From Lolium rigidum (taxonomy: Eukaryota > Streptophyta > Magnoliopsida > Poales > Poaceae), in contig NC_061508.1 of assembly GCF_022539505.1 (NCBI RefSeq), positions 92,235,276 to 92,299,275 of the forward strand: a stretch of DNA of 64,000 nucleotides. The letters run 5' to 3'. The notes below the pieces were generated by a model. The model ran no database searches and had not been told where the DNA came from. It worked only from the letters and a program-made list of their open reading frames with translations. The position numbers and the translations under genes were made by a program. Numbering within the stretch: the first letter of the stretch is position 1; the number at the start of each line of letters is the position of its first letter. This document shows, piece after piece, positions 45,511 through 56,762 of the stretch.

Positions 45511-47316
45511 GAGCATCTCCATCGGCGCCCCCGATAGCTTTTTGGGGACCGGCAGCAAAAATGGGCTCGCACCGGTGCGTCCCAAACGGCGCCGGCTAAT
45601 TTTCGAGCCCAATAGAATCACCGGCAACCCCGTGCTGGCCCCTTCGACAAGGGCGCAAATCGGGCGCGCTGGCACCTCGCGGCACATCTGAAAACGAGCG
45701 TGGGCTCCACCTGGCAGCCAGACACACCGATTTTCCCCTCCTACACACGCCCGATCCGACTCCCACCCCTCTAGATCGCCACCGTCGCTGTCGCCGCCGC
45801 GCCCCTGCTTGCAGTAGACACCGCCGACTGTCTAGGAACCGCCGTCCATCGACACAGCCGCCACCCCCTCGATCGGCGGCCGCTGTTTTGCCCGGAACAG
45901 AGCTCGCCGCCACCGCGATAGTATCGCCCCGCCAGCAAGGTGTTCGTCCGATTGCCGCGATGAACAACGACGGCGAGATGATGGTGCAGCTGTTCACGGA
46001 GGAGCAGAACGCTCAGGCTTGCACAGGTTCATGGCCAAGCAAGATTGCACAGGTTTGTGGGGCTTCACCTCAGTTCAGAAGTGCACTGCTGCAATGCACT
46101 GTCTTGCATACGGAGCTTCTCCAGATACAACCAATGACTAACTACAGATGACAGAGTCGATATGTATAGAGACTCTCTACAGGTTTTGCTGAGCCATCAT
46201 AGCGGTGTTTGGTAAAGACTATTTGAGAGCACCAAGAGAAGATGATACAACTCGGATCCAGCAGAAGAATGCAACAAGAGGGTTTCATGGGATGCTCGGA
46301 AGCATTGACTGTATGCATTAGGGCTGGAAGAATTGCCCTTTTGCTTGGCAGGGTATCTACAAGGGGCATACTAGTGAGTGCAGTGTCATTCTTGAGGTTG
46401 TGGCAGACCATGTGTTCTGGATTTGGCATGCATTTTTTGGCATGGCAGGAGCAAACAATGATTTCAACGTGCTGCAACGCTCTCCGGTGTTTGCCAGGCT
46501 AGCTGAGGGACAAGCTCCTGCCGTGAACTTTGAGGTAAACGGTCACGCATACAACAAGGGGTACTATCTAGCTGATGGTATCTACCCGACGTATGCTACA
46601 TTTGTGAAGATAATTCCCTCTCAATCGAATGAGATGGAAGCCTATTTTGCAACATGCCAGGAAGCAGCACACAAGGATGTTGAGCGTGCTTTTAGAGTGC
46701 TTCAGCAGTGTTTCGCCATTGTCAGGTACCCTGCTCTCACTTTGTCCGAGGCACAGATGTGGGAGGTGATGAACGCCTGTGTGATCATCCATAACATGAT
46801 CATTGAGAGCGAGCGCGACGCACCTGTGCAGGATGATCATCCATTTGATTATCAAGGGCCACTAGCTAAGGTAGAGCATGTACCCCAAGAATTGGCTGCT
46901 TTTCTTCATATGCACAATGAAATTCGAGATGCAGGTGTCCATGCACAGCTGAAGGCGGATCTAGTTGCGCATTTCTGGGTGAGGAGAGGAGCAGCCAACA
47001 ATCCATGATTTTATTTCTATTTGTTTGCCTCTATGAATAATTTAAGTAATATTTGTTTGTTGGGTTGTATGAATAATTGAAGTACTATTTATTTGATTGA
47101 TTGTATGAATAATTTAAATCTATTTGTGTGATTGTACGAGTAAAATGTGATTGATATGTTGTTTCAAAATATTGTAAAAAAAAATTGGAGGCCGCCGTTT
47201 GGGAGGCGTCGGTGTGGGAGCAGCCTCCCCAAATGGAGGATGCACTGCCGGCGCCCCAAACGGAGGTGCCGGCGCTCCTGCTGACGCCTATTTGGGAGCT
47301 ACCGGTGGAGATGCTC
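45511..47316 (+). mobile_element. PIF/Harbinger element (1.8 kb) with decayed transposase
   Basis: Inverted ends GAGCATCTCCATCGG and GAGCATCTCCACCGG (complement), flanked by TCA (45508-45510) and TTA (47317-47319), a Harbinger TWA target with one change. Only the transposase gene is present, with no MYB-like ORF1. It sits inside the LINE. Confidence 0.8.
46090..47008 (+). pseudogene. PIF/Harbinger transposase (DDE) with three in-frame stops
   Basis: One frame from about 46090 to the TGA at 47006 carries the family blocks in order: [10 protein letters not shown] (first Asp), [40 protein letters not shown] (second Asp), [12 protein letters not shown] (Glu) and [15 protein letters not shown]. 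Stops interrupt it at 46139 (TAA), 46190 (TGA, usually Arg) and 46319 (TAG, usually Trp). An ATG at 45960 opens a likely N-terminus in another frame, so there is also a frameshift. All three catalytic residues remain, but the gene is dead. Confidence 0.82.
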
Positions 47317-47490
47317 TTAGTAAGGAGAAAAACAATGACAATGGTCAGGAGAAGTGGAGTTCACCTGTAGAAGGCGGGCTGAAGTTCAATACATGTGGAG
47401 CCTACACGCCAGGCGAAAATTATGCTGGTTGCCGCGTAGTTATGCGTCGGTGTGCCAAACTGTGGTATCTTGTGCCTACATGCTAAATAC
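47317..47490 (+). pseudogene. LINE fragment 3: RNase H-like domain start
   Basis: Reads KWSSPVEGGLKFN, GAYTPGENYAGCRVVMR, matching the W-P-G-LKFN-DGA...AG-G-VVR start of the RNase H domain (RVT_3) that follows RT in plant LINEs. The catalytic Asp of the NVDGA motif is Cys here (NTCGA). Decays after about 47490. Confidence 0.6.
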
Positions 47491-47950
47491 TGCATTTTCC
47501 AAATACTTCAGTTTTTTAAGTACTTTGTGCGCAAACATAGCCTAAACATTTTTTCGTAACAGAAGAAAATATAACTAATGTTCTGTAGTAATTGATTGCT
47601 AGAGCATATCCTCCAGTAGCATGATCTTTCCCTCCTCTGGATGGTAGAGAAAGGAGAAGGGATGACAACTTAATGTGTAGTTTGAGCAACCAAATTTGAA
47701 TGATCTTTTCCTCCGCTTGATGGTGTTGAAATATTGATTAAAAAGTGTCTTTTTCCGTATTCTCTACATTAGTAAGAGTAGACGTAGACATCATATTTAA
47801 ATATTTACGGTTAGGAAAGTATTTTAAAATTCCATGACAACACACGAGCATTTAACTAATACTATCAAGAGCATTTCATGGATCAATATCGAGCACGGGA
47901 ACTTTCGTGCGTGCAATGACCTAACAAATTGAGTTTCCTGGCCATTCTTT
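47491..47950. other. AT-rich intergenic stretch with a possible miniature Helitron
   Basis: No coding sequence. Between 47761 and 47859 there is a TCTCTACATTAG start and a CATGACAACACACGAG-like hairpin region ending TTAACTAA|T. It looks like a 99-bp Helitron-like miniature, although the base before it is T rather than A. Confidence 0.3.
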
Positions 47951-48242
47951 TTGCAGACCTACTCAGGCGAACACCATGTCGATCGAAGCCATGTATCTTC
48001 TCAGCCGGGGTTGGATGTAGGCACGTACGGCAGCCGACTTTTTCAGCAGAGGCACTTAAAGAAACAAAGAATATCTAATGCGGAAAATCTAAAAACAGAC
48101 CTGCCGACCGCATGGCCCAGCCTCTCTGGAAACGCGGAAACCCATTTGGAGAGCAAGCCGGCCTCGGTCGCCGAATCGCGAAACCGAGTTCGACCTTACC
48201 GCCAAATCCTGCTCTGCCCCGGACTCGAAGAATTGCTCCACC

Positions 48243-48249
48243 GATTTAT
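48243..48249 (+). promoter_or_regulatory. possible TATA box before the Agenet-like gene
   Basis: ATTTATA in CACCGATTTATACGTG, about 200 bases before the ATG at 48448. Weak. Confidence 0.25.
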
Positions 48250-48388
48250 ACGTGCTGTGGAGATGCAGGCTCGACCCGCTTGCACTGTCTCTTCCCACAA
48301 TCTCTATCCGACTTGTAGAAGAAACGCGGGAGATCGAGCTGCGGCACCGATCTAGGGCATCGCACCTGCCGGTTGCCGCTGCCGCCGC

Positions 48389-49337
48389 GCCCGTGAAGGC
48401 CGACGTCGCTGTGGCCGCACCCAAGAAGAGCAACACCTTGAAGATCGATGATGGCCGCCAAGAGGACCAGCATCGCCCCGTGCCGCTTGACGGTGAAGGT
48501 CCCGAAGTGGTCTCTCGCGCCCGCCGTGGAGGCCGCGCGCCGGAATCAGCATTTCGTGCGCGGGGAGTACGTCGAGGTGCGCCGCAGGCTACCGCGGATC
48601 TTCGGCGACAGGGAGGTGGTGATCTACGTGCGCGCCAAGGTCGTCTCCGCGTGCCCCGGAACCTACTCCTACCTCGTCGAGTACCCTGCCGCCGGCCCCT
48701 TCCCGATCCGTACGGCACGAGTGGCAGCGTTTGACGTCCGCGCCGCCCGCCGTTTTCCACGGCCACCACCAGACTCCGGCGTGGACGTTGCGCGGCCGGG
48801 ATCTTCCAAGAGGCCGCTGCAGTCGGAGCAGTCGGAGCGCGATTGCTGCAAGAAGGCGAAGATAGGGATTGGGAAAGGCATCCCGAAGGACGTACTGGAG
48901 CGGCTCATCGCCGAGCACGAGAAGGAGGAAACGAAGAAGAAGAAAACGAGGGAACACGGCGCCGCATCGCAGGCGCCGAAGTTTCTGCCCGCGACCGTGA
49001 AGGCCGCTGTCGCCACGAGGAAGGTGGCTGCACCCGAGAAGAGTAATACTGTGACGATGATTGCCGGCGACGATCCGTAAGTGGGAAGGATGTTGAGGTG
49101 CGCAGCAGATACTCGCTGGATCCCGCGAAGAATCAGATGGCCGTACCACCAGACTCCACCGTCGACGCCCCATGCCCGGACAGTTCTAACAAGGCGATGA
49201 AGCCGATGATAAGGACAGGGAAAAGGATCCCAATGGAGCACTACAAGGAGGAGAAGGCAAAGAAGGTGTGGGAACACGAAGCCCATTGCTGGCGCCGAGC
49301 TTGCAGCCCGCCGATGATCGAGGATGCCCTATTGTAG
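48389..49337 (+). repeat. partial tandem duplication within the Agenet-like locus
   Basis: GTGAAGGCCG...GCACCC(A/G)AGAAGAGYAAYAC occurs at 48395 and again near 48999. Each is followed by an ATGATGGCC/ATGATTGCC, a G(E/K)(Y/D)VEVR start, a PPDS(G/T)VD(V/A) segment and a GKG/GKR-IP...EH-KEE segment. The second copy lacks most of the Agenet domain and reads in another frame to the TAG at 49335. Confidence 0.65.
48448..49080 (+). CDS. Agenet/Tudor-like domain protein (210 aa), possibly degenerate
   Basis: Single-exon frame from the ATG at 48448. After a basic leader (MMAAKRTSIAPCRLTVKVPK), residues about 38-100 read RGEYVEVRRRLPRIFGD, VVIYVRAKVVSACPGTYSYL and VEYPAAGPFPIRTARVAAFD. This fits the plant Agenet/Tudor pattern G(D/E)-VEV...W/V-RAKVV...YLVEY. 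The rest is Lys/Glu-rich (HEKEETKKKKTRE) and ends AAPEKSNTVTMIAGDDP. GC content is high, like a grass gene. A second, truncated copy of the unit follows out of frame (49081-49337), and a piece of the unit also precedes the ATG. Agenet proteins usually bind modified histones. That role is an inference. Confidence 0.5.
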   Translation: MMAAKRTSIAPCRLTVKVPKWSLAPAVEAARRNQHFVRGEYVEVRRRLPRIFGDREVVIYVRAKVVSACPGTYSYLVEYPAAGPFPIRTARVAAFDVRAARRFPRPPPDSGVDVARPGSSKRPLQSEQSERDCCKKAKIGIGKGIPKDVLERLIAEHEKEETKKKKTREHGAASQAPKFLPATVKAAVATRKVAAPEKSNTVTMIAGDDP

Positions 49338-50862
49338 TTCATATATTCTCTTGTGGTAGTACTAGTTTTCTTTGCTCTCTTCCTAGTTGTTTTTCGTATT
49401 CCTCATTGGTAGGAAGAACTCAATAATTGATGAGATGTACACTGGGCAGAGAAACTTATGAATACAATGATGCTATGTGGCAACCTTAATTAGTAAACGT
49501 ACTGTAGTATATATTTGTTCTCTTTTTCTTCAGATGAGATGTCCAAGAAAGCAGCGCCAATATTTGTTTATTTTTCAGTTTAAACAGATGATGTAACTAA
49601 TATTGATCCATGTCTATTAATTCTGAGTTGGTGAAACCGATGAAGATGTGAATCCCGCCAAACGGGACGATGGTGAAGCTGATGAGGTTGCGGCTTGCAG
49701 GAAGCCGGCATCCACATCATATCATCAGGGACGTAAGGGATATTGTCGTTGCTGCGCATGACCCGGCCGAGAGCGACGGTGTCGCTAGCTGATGCCTCCA
49801 CATGATCCCGCCTAGATCGTGAATCGCGGCGGCTTAGGCCCCACCGTGGGCGTCGAATGTAATTGCATTGTCACCAGGGTAACCATCGGGGTGATTACGA
49901 TGAGGAGAGAGAGATAGAGAGAGGGCGTAAGGCGGCGATGATGACGGTGCAGGACTGTACATAAGTTTACTCAGGTTCAGGTCCCCCTATGTCTTGCTAT
50001 AAGTTGCTATATGGCAACAAATGTACAAGCCTTAGCCGGCAAGTGTACGAAGTTCTACATCTATTCGGGTTAGGTAATTTTGTTAACGGTCTACAAAAAC
50101 TCAGGATTTAAATTTACATGTTAAACACTTGATAGATTAAATATTCTGAAAATATCAGAAACCACAAATGAAACTTTGCCCTTTTGCGTGCATTTTAGGA
50201 TAAAATGATATTTCTCATGTCATCAAGATGTTACAAATTTGTTTTGAAATTTTTGTTAGGTAAAAGACCGACATTTTTGGGTAATCAATGTCGGTAAACA
50301 AAGTTTACTTGTACATGGTCGATGTGGATGGGTGAGGTTGAAGGTTGTTGTTGAATACCCTTTTGAGATTATGTATTTATTTCTCAGTTACCTAATATAT
50401 AAATACTTATTTCTAAGTAGATGATATGGAGTTCTTCATCTTCTTTTAAAGGTTTATTAAGTCATTTGAATTACATAAATTATATGTCAATGTGACATCT
50501 AATTGAAATTCACATATGCGCAATTTGACAGAAAATATTTGTCAATTTAAAATTATAAAAAGAAGTGCAACTTTAGGTTTAAAATGTGCACCTCGGCATG
50601 ACTCCTTAGAACTATTGACCAAATAAAAACAAATCGTATACAATGAGTGACTCGGGTGGTGTCTTCCGAGTTCTGACTTCCCTGTCCCTTCCTATCCTAT
50701 GTTTCCCCGCTGTGAGAGATGACACCCACCATCCCATCCAGGCATCCCTCTCCGGTGGAAGATTAGATCCCAAATTTATGTAAACTGCAACTTACAAAAT
50801 TAATTAAACAACTTGGAACAACAACTTTAAGCCATAAATTACATAGACTATAACTACTACTT
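49338..50862. other. intergenic, no gene seen
   Basis: Mixed DNA. 49600-49960 is GC-rich with a (GA)n run near 49900-49925 and broken minus-strand frames (PYVPDDMMWMPASCKPQPHQ). It may be a retrotransposon leader remnant. 50040-50860 is AT-rich with nothing recognisable. Confidence 0.4.
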
Positions 50863-51258
50863 CTACTTCTCTACTTCATGCGGGGATGGTATGACTCCAG
50901 AGCACTGGGAGTTGATGGAATTGTTGCAATCGTCACTGTCCGAGGAGGAGTCATCGTCATTCTTGGCGTTGTCGACGACCTCGGGCTCGGGCTTGTAGAC
51001 ATAGTTCTGCATTGGACGATTCTTATTATGCTCTGCATCGCCGACCTCCTCCTCCTCCTTTTTGGTATTATCCTCCTCCTTGTTGGCATCCTCCTCCTCC
51101 TCCTTGTTGGCATTCTCCTCCTCCCTTGCCTCCTTGCGGCACTCTTACATCGTAAAGGGTGAGTGCACGGCCGCGTCCGATGAAACCAGCGGCCTCGCTG
51201 ACTCCGATAACGGGCTCCGCGAAGACTGGCTGCTAGTCTGAGAGTCGTTGCAAGCCAT
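50863..51258 (-). pseudogene. acidic E/K-rich protein gene with one in-frame stop
   Basis: Minus strand from the ATG at 51258: MACNDSQTSSQSSRSPLSES..., then TAA (51145-51147) at codon 38. In the same frame it continues ECRKEAREEENANKEEEEDA, RPMQNYVYKPEPEVVDNAK, SSSDSDDCNNS and HEVEK to a stop at 50863. 132 codons in all. The Glu/Lys region is a low-complexity AAGGAGGAGGAG repeat. I do not recognise the family. The single stop in an otherwise open frame suggests a recent pseudogene or a spliced start. Confidence 0.45.
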
Positions 51259-52282
51259 TTTCGAGGGACAAAAAAAGAGAGTAATGGCCGATGCTCTTCG
51301 ATCAGGGGGAAGGGCACATTTTAAGGCGGCAGGTAGTTCCAGTTCCCAATTTTCAAACCCTCAACCCTTTAGTTTACTTCCTCAAAAAAAAAAAAAAAAC
51401 TGTTCAGATTATTATCCCAGCTGTACGTGTGGGTCCTACATGTAAGCATGGGTCCCACCCATATGGGGGGCCACACATGTCGAAGTCACATTCCATAGAC
51501 GGTCAAGGGCGTGGACCGTTGAAAAATGAAAACACACCGTTTGGTTGTTCGTGATGGCTAGAGCTATCTGTAACTTTTTGTCACCACATGCTAGTGAACT
51601 TGTAGTCCATCAATTTTTGCCCACAGAACTTTTGTACTCCATGCCCAACCCCAATATTCGCTGGTATCAGCGAAAATGATGATAAGCTTAGACAGGAACC
51701 TACAATCATATGATTGGGTTGCATATTTCTGTCTTTAATACTAAAAGAATCTCAACATAAGGTCAATCCTCATTTTATGTTTCCAATGAATGTCAACACA
51801 TTCTCTCTCAGTTCATTTCTCCTGCAAAATTAACGTTTCAATCCTGTGTATAATTCCAGCAATCCAAAAAAAACCCCTTAACTAGGACTATCTGTTGCTC
51901 TATTGTCACGACAAGCTGATAAACTTGTAGCCCATCAATTTTTGCCTACAGAAACTTCTGGTATTCATGCTCTGCCTTATTTTCCGTTGGTCTCAACGAA
52001 AATGCTGGTAGCGTATACCGGAAATTATGCACTTAAAGACATGCACATCACACACACAATCCAACACAATGAGGTGTAACCAAGGTGGCAGTTTAAACTT
52101 TTAATAACTTTCCACGACATCAGTCTGTTGAGATGTCAATGTCCCAAAAACTTTCTCAATTCCGTCTAAGCAGGAGGCAACTACGGTATAAGCTAGGGGA
52201 GGTAGCTATTACTAAGGTATAGTACAAACAGGAATATGATATCGTGCTAGAGAGCGGCCGCCACTATGCATTGGCTAGCATG

Positions 52283-55200
52283 TCACATGCAGTATTGGCC
52301 TTCATCATACAGGGCTAGCACGCGGTTGGGCGCAAGATCCTCATGAATCGGAGGCGCACAAGATAGAGGTAGCACTGGAAAAAAGAAGGGGCGATTAAAA
52401 AATCATACTAGAATCATGAGATGGTTGCGCAAATACAAAGAGTAAACAGAGAATCAATGCCATAAACAATCTCACTTGACGCATAAATACAAATAAGCTA
52501 ATCATATCAGAATGTCCTTTGATGCGCAAGGGTCATAGTATATAAGTATACTGGTAGATGAAATCAGCAGTCATCACCAGCCACCAAGGAACTCCACACA
52601 GTGATCTTAGTAGCTGCTGCAAGATCCCTAAATCACTAGCTAGTTGCAAGAACTTAATCTAGGATGTGGTACCACAATCAACAGGGCTACAAGTTCCACG
52701 CCTGTCTGGCTCGTGCTTTCTTACTGTAGGCAGCATGCATTAACTGAATTGTACTGTTTATATTCATGTATATGACAATATAATCCATTACCGTGCAATG
52801 TTCTACACTGTGTTATAGGTGTGTGCCTGGTGCCATCCAATTCACAGAACTTTAAAAGAAGTGAAGTAAAATCCAATCGATGGTATAAAACCGGTTATGA
52901 TCATATAAAGTATGAGTGGCAGGTGTGAACTTTCCATACATGCACGCCCTACTACCCTGCACACACCAGCTCACCACCTGTTCTACCACTTCAATAGCTC
53001 CATTAAGTAGACAATATTACAAGTACATTAACTAAGTAGTACATTCTCAGTCGACATGGCAATTTGGAACAATTGTTCACTGATACAAATTCACAATTCA
53101 AGCAATAGTGGTAATTTCTCAACCAGAAGAGAGATGCTCCTCATTTATCAAGGAAGTAAAGTAAGTGTGTTAAATTTTTGCATAACATACCTTCGTTTGG
53201 TTCAAGAGGCTTTGACTGACGACGGCGCTTTGACTGACGGCGGCACCTTCTTACGTAATCCTGGAGACGCATAGGTATCTTGAACGAAAACTGAGATTTG
53301 TCTAAACCGACAGCACAGCCTGGATTGTCTCGAAGATAACTGTAAAGTATAACATTTGCAAATTAGATAAACTGTAGACAGATTGAAGTGTAACCACATG
53401 GAAAATTTCACATGGTTTATGCCTGCATACTATGTTATTTCAAATGTTCAGTAGTAAGGAAAGACCAGATTCATTAAACTGGGCACAGAAAAAAGTTAAA
53501 CCCAAGCCTGTGTGCTTCGTATAATGGAGCAATTGAGCTAGTGAAAGTACAATGATAACACTTTGTGAGGATTATGAGATTAATTATTGCTTAGTGGATA
53601 GAATTCAGATGCAGCTATCGACGTGCTAGATGAATGTAAAACTGAGCATTAAATATGCTTCAGAAAGTGGAGATCTTGAAGGGAAGTTGACCAAAAGATT
53701 GTTGGCATACTTTTGGACGTCGGTCTTTGATCTTAATTTTTTGCCTGAAGGAGGAAAATAGTACCTGAAAGCATGTATATATAATGTTAACAAGCAGTCA
53801 TACATCACGTACACAGAATAGCAGGTATATTATAGATCGAAAGGTGCATAGCAGACCACAGGAATGGTTAATCAACCATCGACCAAATATGTACAGCATA
53901 ACACCACTAAAACATAAATGAGCATGTCAACAATATTAAGCTGGATGACAGTTTAACAGCATTGAAGATGTTCTACTGCAAGCAGAAATGGTGTATATTA
54001 AAGTACAAATTATTTACACCCCTATAAGCAGCAGGACTTAAATCACTGGTATTCAGCATAGTAGTTATACTAGAAAACAGAGAAAGTATGCATCTGGCTA
54101 GCTGAGATCTAAAGAGCCAAGACCCAGCGGCATAAGAAAACAACTGGAACATCATTTTCTCAGAATAATAACTACAATACTAGGCAAAAAAAGTATTACT
54201 CACACGTCAGCGAATGTGCTGCAACCTTCACTTCTTATAGATATTGTCCTTTCCCACCCAAGAGGGGTCTGATAGATGCATGGTCTATCAATCGCCCAGA
54301 ACCCATCATCTTGTGATATATCCGCTGGATCATCGCATGAGACTCCAGGCTTCCACCCATGGACATGTTCGCAAAGAAAAGGAACATGTCTACTTTTGTC
54401 CCGAATTTCATCATATTTTATTTTGGTGGGAATGAGTCTCCATTTCAAGCACTTACCACATTGTACAGCATATGTATCAATAGAGTATTTTATTTTTTTA
54501 GGCGGAATAGGTAGGGCGTTTTCTTCATGGCCACTGTCATAAGGAACAATTTGAAGTGATGTACTTTTAGAGGAGTGTGTAGTGGCATCCCCTTGGTCTG
54601 CAACCTTGTCAGATAAGATCTCCTTGCTCTTGTTTGATGGTGGAAAAGATAATGAATTCTCATCAGGGTTGAGTACAGGATTATCCAGTCTGGACTCCGT
54701 AGCACTTAGTTCCCTGTTGGAGTTGATGGCAAAAGTTTCACACTGGGAACGGGAAAATGCTTGATAGCAAAACAAAAGATGTGTAAACGTAAATAAATGT
54801 ACAAGCGAGTGAACACCAAAATCATGCAAAGAGGGTGAGCTGAAAGCCTAACTATACTAGTAAATCTTCCATTTCCCTGGATAGACATCAAGAATCAAGA
54901 TAGCGTAACCATTAGAACCGTACAAACCTCCACAAATCAGGTTCACTATGGTATGACATAAATCTAGAACATTGAACAGCTTACATAACTAGAGCTAACA
55001 TAAAGTTCTGAGATCCCTAGGATACATTCCAATATTCTATTAGCAACAGAGAGGTGAAACGTAACACTTCGTCAGTATACTTCGACAATCCGATTCACCG
55101 ACATAACTCGCAACTGTACATTTAACAGCTTGAGCACCAAAACCCTTGGCTAGAGGCTAGATACTAACCTAGGATTCATCAGCATTAGAAACATAGCAAT

Positions 55201-55927
55201 GTACTAGTACCTCCATTTCGAAATATATTATGTTTTGGAAGGCTAAATTAGCTTTCCAAAACGCAAAACATATATACTGCATTTCGGAACGGAGGTAATA
55301 GCAAATTAGCAACAGTAAATCGAATGTACCAATTGCATCGTAGACAGCCCTACTCTTCAAACGGACCCAACATGCTAATCAAACCAAACCAGCAAGAGGG
55401 GGAGAGCCGAGGTGGCGGGCGAAGAGGTATACCTGAAGCGCCTCCAGTGGCGGCTTTTCCGTGGCCAGAGAGGCTCATCGGGGTCCGCAGCCCCCGCGCG
55501 CCGGCGGCGGTGGACGCTTGAGGAGGCGATCCTCCTGGTCCTGGAGGCGGCGGGCTTCGCAGGCGGCTTCGACCCTAGGGAGGGCCGAGCTGCTTGGCAA
55601 CAATGGGAGTGGGGAGTCGGGCTCTCCCGTGTCCGCGTCGTCCTCCGACTCAGCGGCGGCGACGTCCTCCCATTTCGCCTCGTCCTCCAACTCGGCGGCA
55701 GCGGCGGCGTCCGCGGCGGCCCACTCCGCCTCGTCCTCCGAATCAGCGGCGGCGGCGACGTGGTCCACCGACTCAGCCCCCGGGTCATCGTCCTCCCACT
55801 CCGGCTCGGGGCTGGCGCCTACGGACGTGAAGGCGGTAAGCGGAGGAGGGTGGGAGTCGGAGGGGTGGGCAGAGCGGTGGTGGCGGGGGCTCACGGGCTC
55901 GGTGGTGGGGTCTGGGGCAAATGTCAT
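52283..55927 (-). CDS. CW-type zinc finger plus methyl-CpG-binding domain protein, copy 1 (frameshift in exon 1)
   Basis: A chromatin reader of the plant MBD1/2/4/12 type. Minus-strand exons: 55927-55433 (acidic, Ala/Glu/Asp-rich N-terminus), 54742-54204, 53764-53711, 53339-53191 and 52374-52283. Exons 2-5 total 834 nt with consistent GT/AG junctions and phases. Exon 2 carries the CW finger (YAVQCGKCLKWRLIP ... FLCEHVHGWKPGVSCDDP) and the start of the MBD (TPLGWERTISIRSEG). Exons 3-4 complete the MBD (ADVYYFPPSGKKLRS, NYLRDNPGC, SQFSFKIP). Exon 5 ends LAPNRVLALYDEGQYCM. Exon 4 is 18 nt longer than in copy 2 because of an in-frame repeat of CGTCAGTCAAAGC. In exon 1 the ATG frame ends at a stop before the donor, while the conserved end (ADPDEPLWPRKSRHWRRFR) lies in another frame, so this copy has a frameshift or an error there. 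How exon 1 joins exon 2 is unresolved in both copies. Confidence 0.72.
55210..55295. mobile_element. Stowaway-like MITE (86 bp)
   Basis: CCTCCATTTCGAAATATAT...CATTTCGGAACGGAGG with TA on both sides, in an intron of CW-MBD copy 1. The matching place in copy 2 (about 62835) reads through without it. Confidence 0.7.
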
Positions 55928-56157
55928 CTTGCGGGTTGGCCGCTGCCTTGTACTGTAGTTGAGTCCTGAATCGCGGAGTCCACTAGGGGAGAAGACTCAA
56001 GGTTTTTTTGTTTTGCGAAGAAGAAGACTCAAGGTTTGGGAGCGAGAGAATGGTCTTTACCTTCTACGCAGGACTTGTCTAAACATGTGAGCAACAGTGG
56101 ACAGAGATTTGGTGCAACATGGTCGGATCCTTTTCTAAAAAGTAATTAAAATTTGTA

Positions 56158-56762
56158 CTCCCTCCGTTCCGATTTAATTAACTTGCCTGTAATTTTGCGC
56201 AAAACCCCCTACCATTTTCTGCCCGCTACCCGCCCGTCCCCGCCGATTGACCCGACTCACACCCGTCCCCAACTCCCCATCCACTACCCGCACAATCGTC
56301 CGCATTCGTGAACCCAGCACACAAGCAAACAACGCACGGCGACAGAGAGAGAGGGGAGAGATCGAGATGAAGGTGGAGGTGGTGGAGGAAACGCTGGTGC
56401 CGCCGAGCGAGCCGACGCCGCGGCACGCGCTGTGGCTCTCCAACCTCGACCTCGCCGTGCCCAAGACGCACACGCCCCTCGTCTACACTACCCCGCGCCC
56501 CCGCCCTCCGTCGGCGGCGACGGAGATGGAGATGATGGGGAGGAGCCGTTCTTCGCGCCGGAGAGGCTGCGGGCGGCGCTGGCCAAGGCGCTGGTGCCGT
56601 TCTACCCGTTGGCGGAGCGGATGGCGGTGGGCCCCGGCGAGGTGGATCTGGACAAACTAGGAGTGCGCTATCAATATTTTCAATTAGTTAGGACTAAAAT
56701 GTAATATTGCTTTTCTGAAACCTTTTCCCCTCCCCAAGTTAATTAAATTGGGACGGAGGGAG
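56158..56762 (+). mobile_element. Stowaway-ended element (605 bp) carrying a BAHD gene fragment (Pack-MITE-like)
   Basis: Ends CTCCCTCCGTTCCGATTTAA and, inverted, CTCCCTCCGTCCCAATTTAA, with both continuing TTAACTTG. The inverted ends match at about 26 of 28 positions. Flanked by TA on both sides (56156-56157, 56763-56764). Everything between the ends is GC-rich gene-like DNA, unlike the AT-rich filling of ordinary Stowaways. Confidence 0.8.
56367..56704 (+). pseudogene. BAHD acyltransferase N-terminus captured by the MITE
   Basis: ATG at 56367 after a leader of gene type (AGAGAGAGAGGGGAGAGATC). Reads MKVEVVEETLVPPSEPTPRH, ALWLSNLDLAVPKTHTPLVY, then a frameshift and PFFAPERLRAALAKALVPFY, PLAERMAVGPGEVDL. 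This is the typical start of grass BAHD acyl-CoA transferases (HCT/agmatine or spermidine hydroxycinnamoyl type). The catalytic HxxxD and DFGWG motifs lie further downstream in such proteins and are absent here, so no enzyme is encoded. The frameshift is near 56489. Confidence 0.75.

Larger units (their letters stand above)
51540..55985. repeat. segmental duplication, copy 1
   Basis: Direct repeat of 58880-63860, recognisable in both exons and non-coding DNA (for example CTCAACATAAGGTCAAT at about 51755 and 59071). Each copy holds one CW-MBD gene on the minus strand. Copy-specific insertions give clean empty and filled sites. Confidence 0.9.

Noticed and set aside
48089..48769. Long minus-strand open frame (226 aa) opposite the Agenet-like gene
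   Set aside because: Arg/Gly/Pro-rich with no domain, in GC-rich DNA exactly antisense to a better-supported frame. It is a shadow.
55412..55969. Plus-strand Ser/Gly-rich frames at 55412-55969 and 63225-63858
   Set aside because: They are antisense to the acidic first exons of the two CW-MBD genes and change freely between the copies.
56367..56704. Functional BAHD enzyme
   Set aside because: Only the N-terminal part is present, with a frameshift and no HxxxD or DFGWG motif, and it is enclosed by MITE ends.
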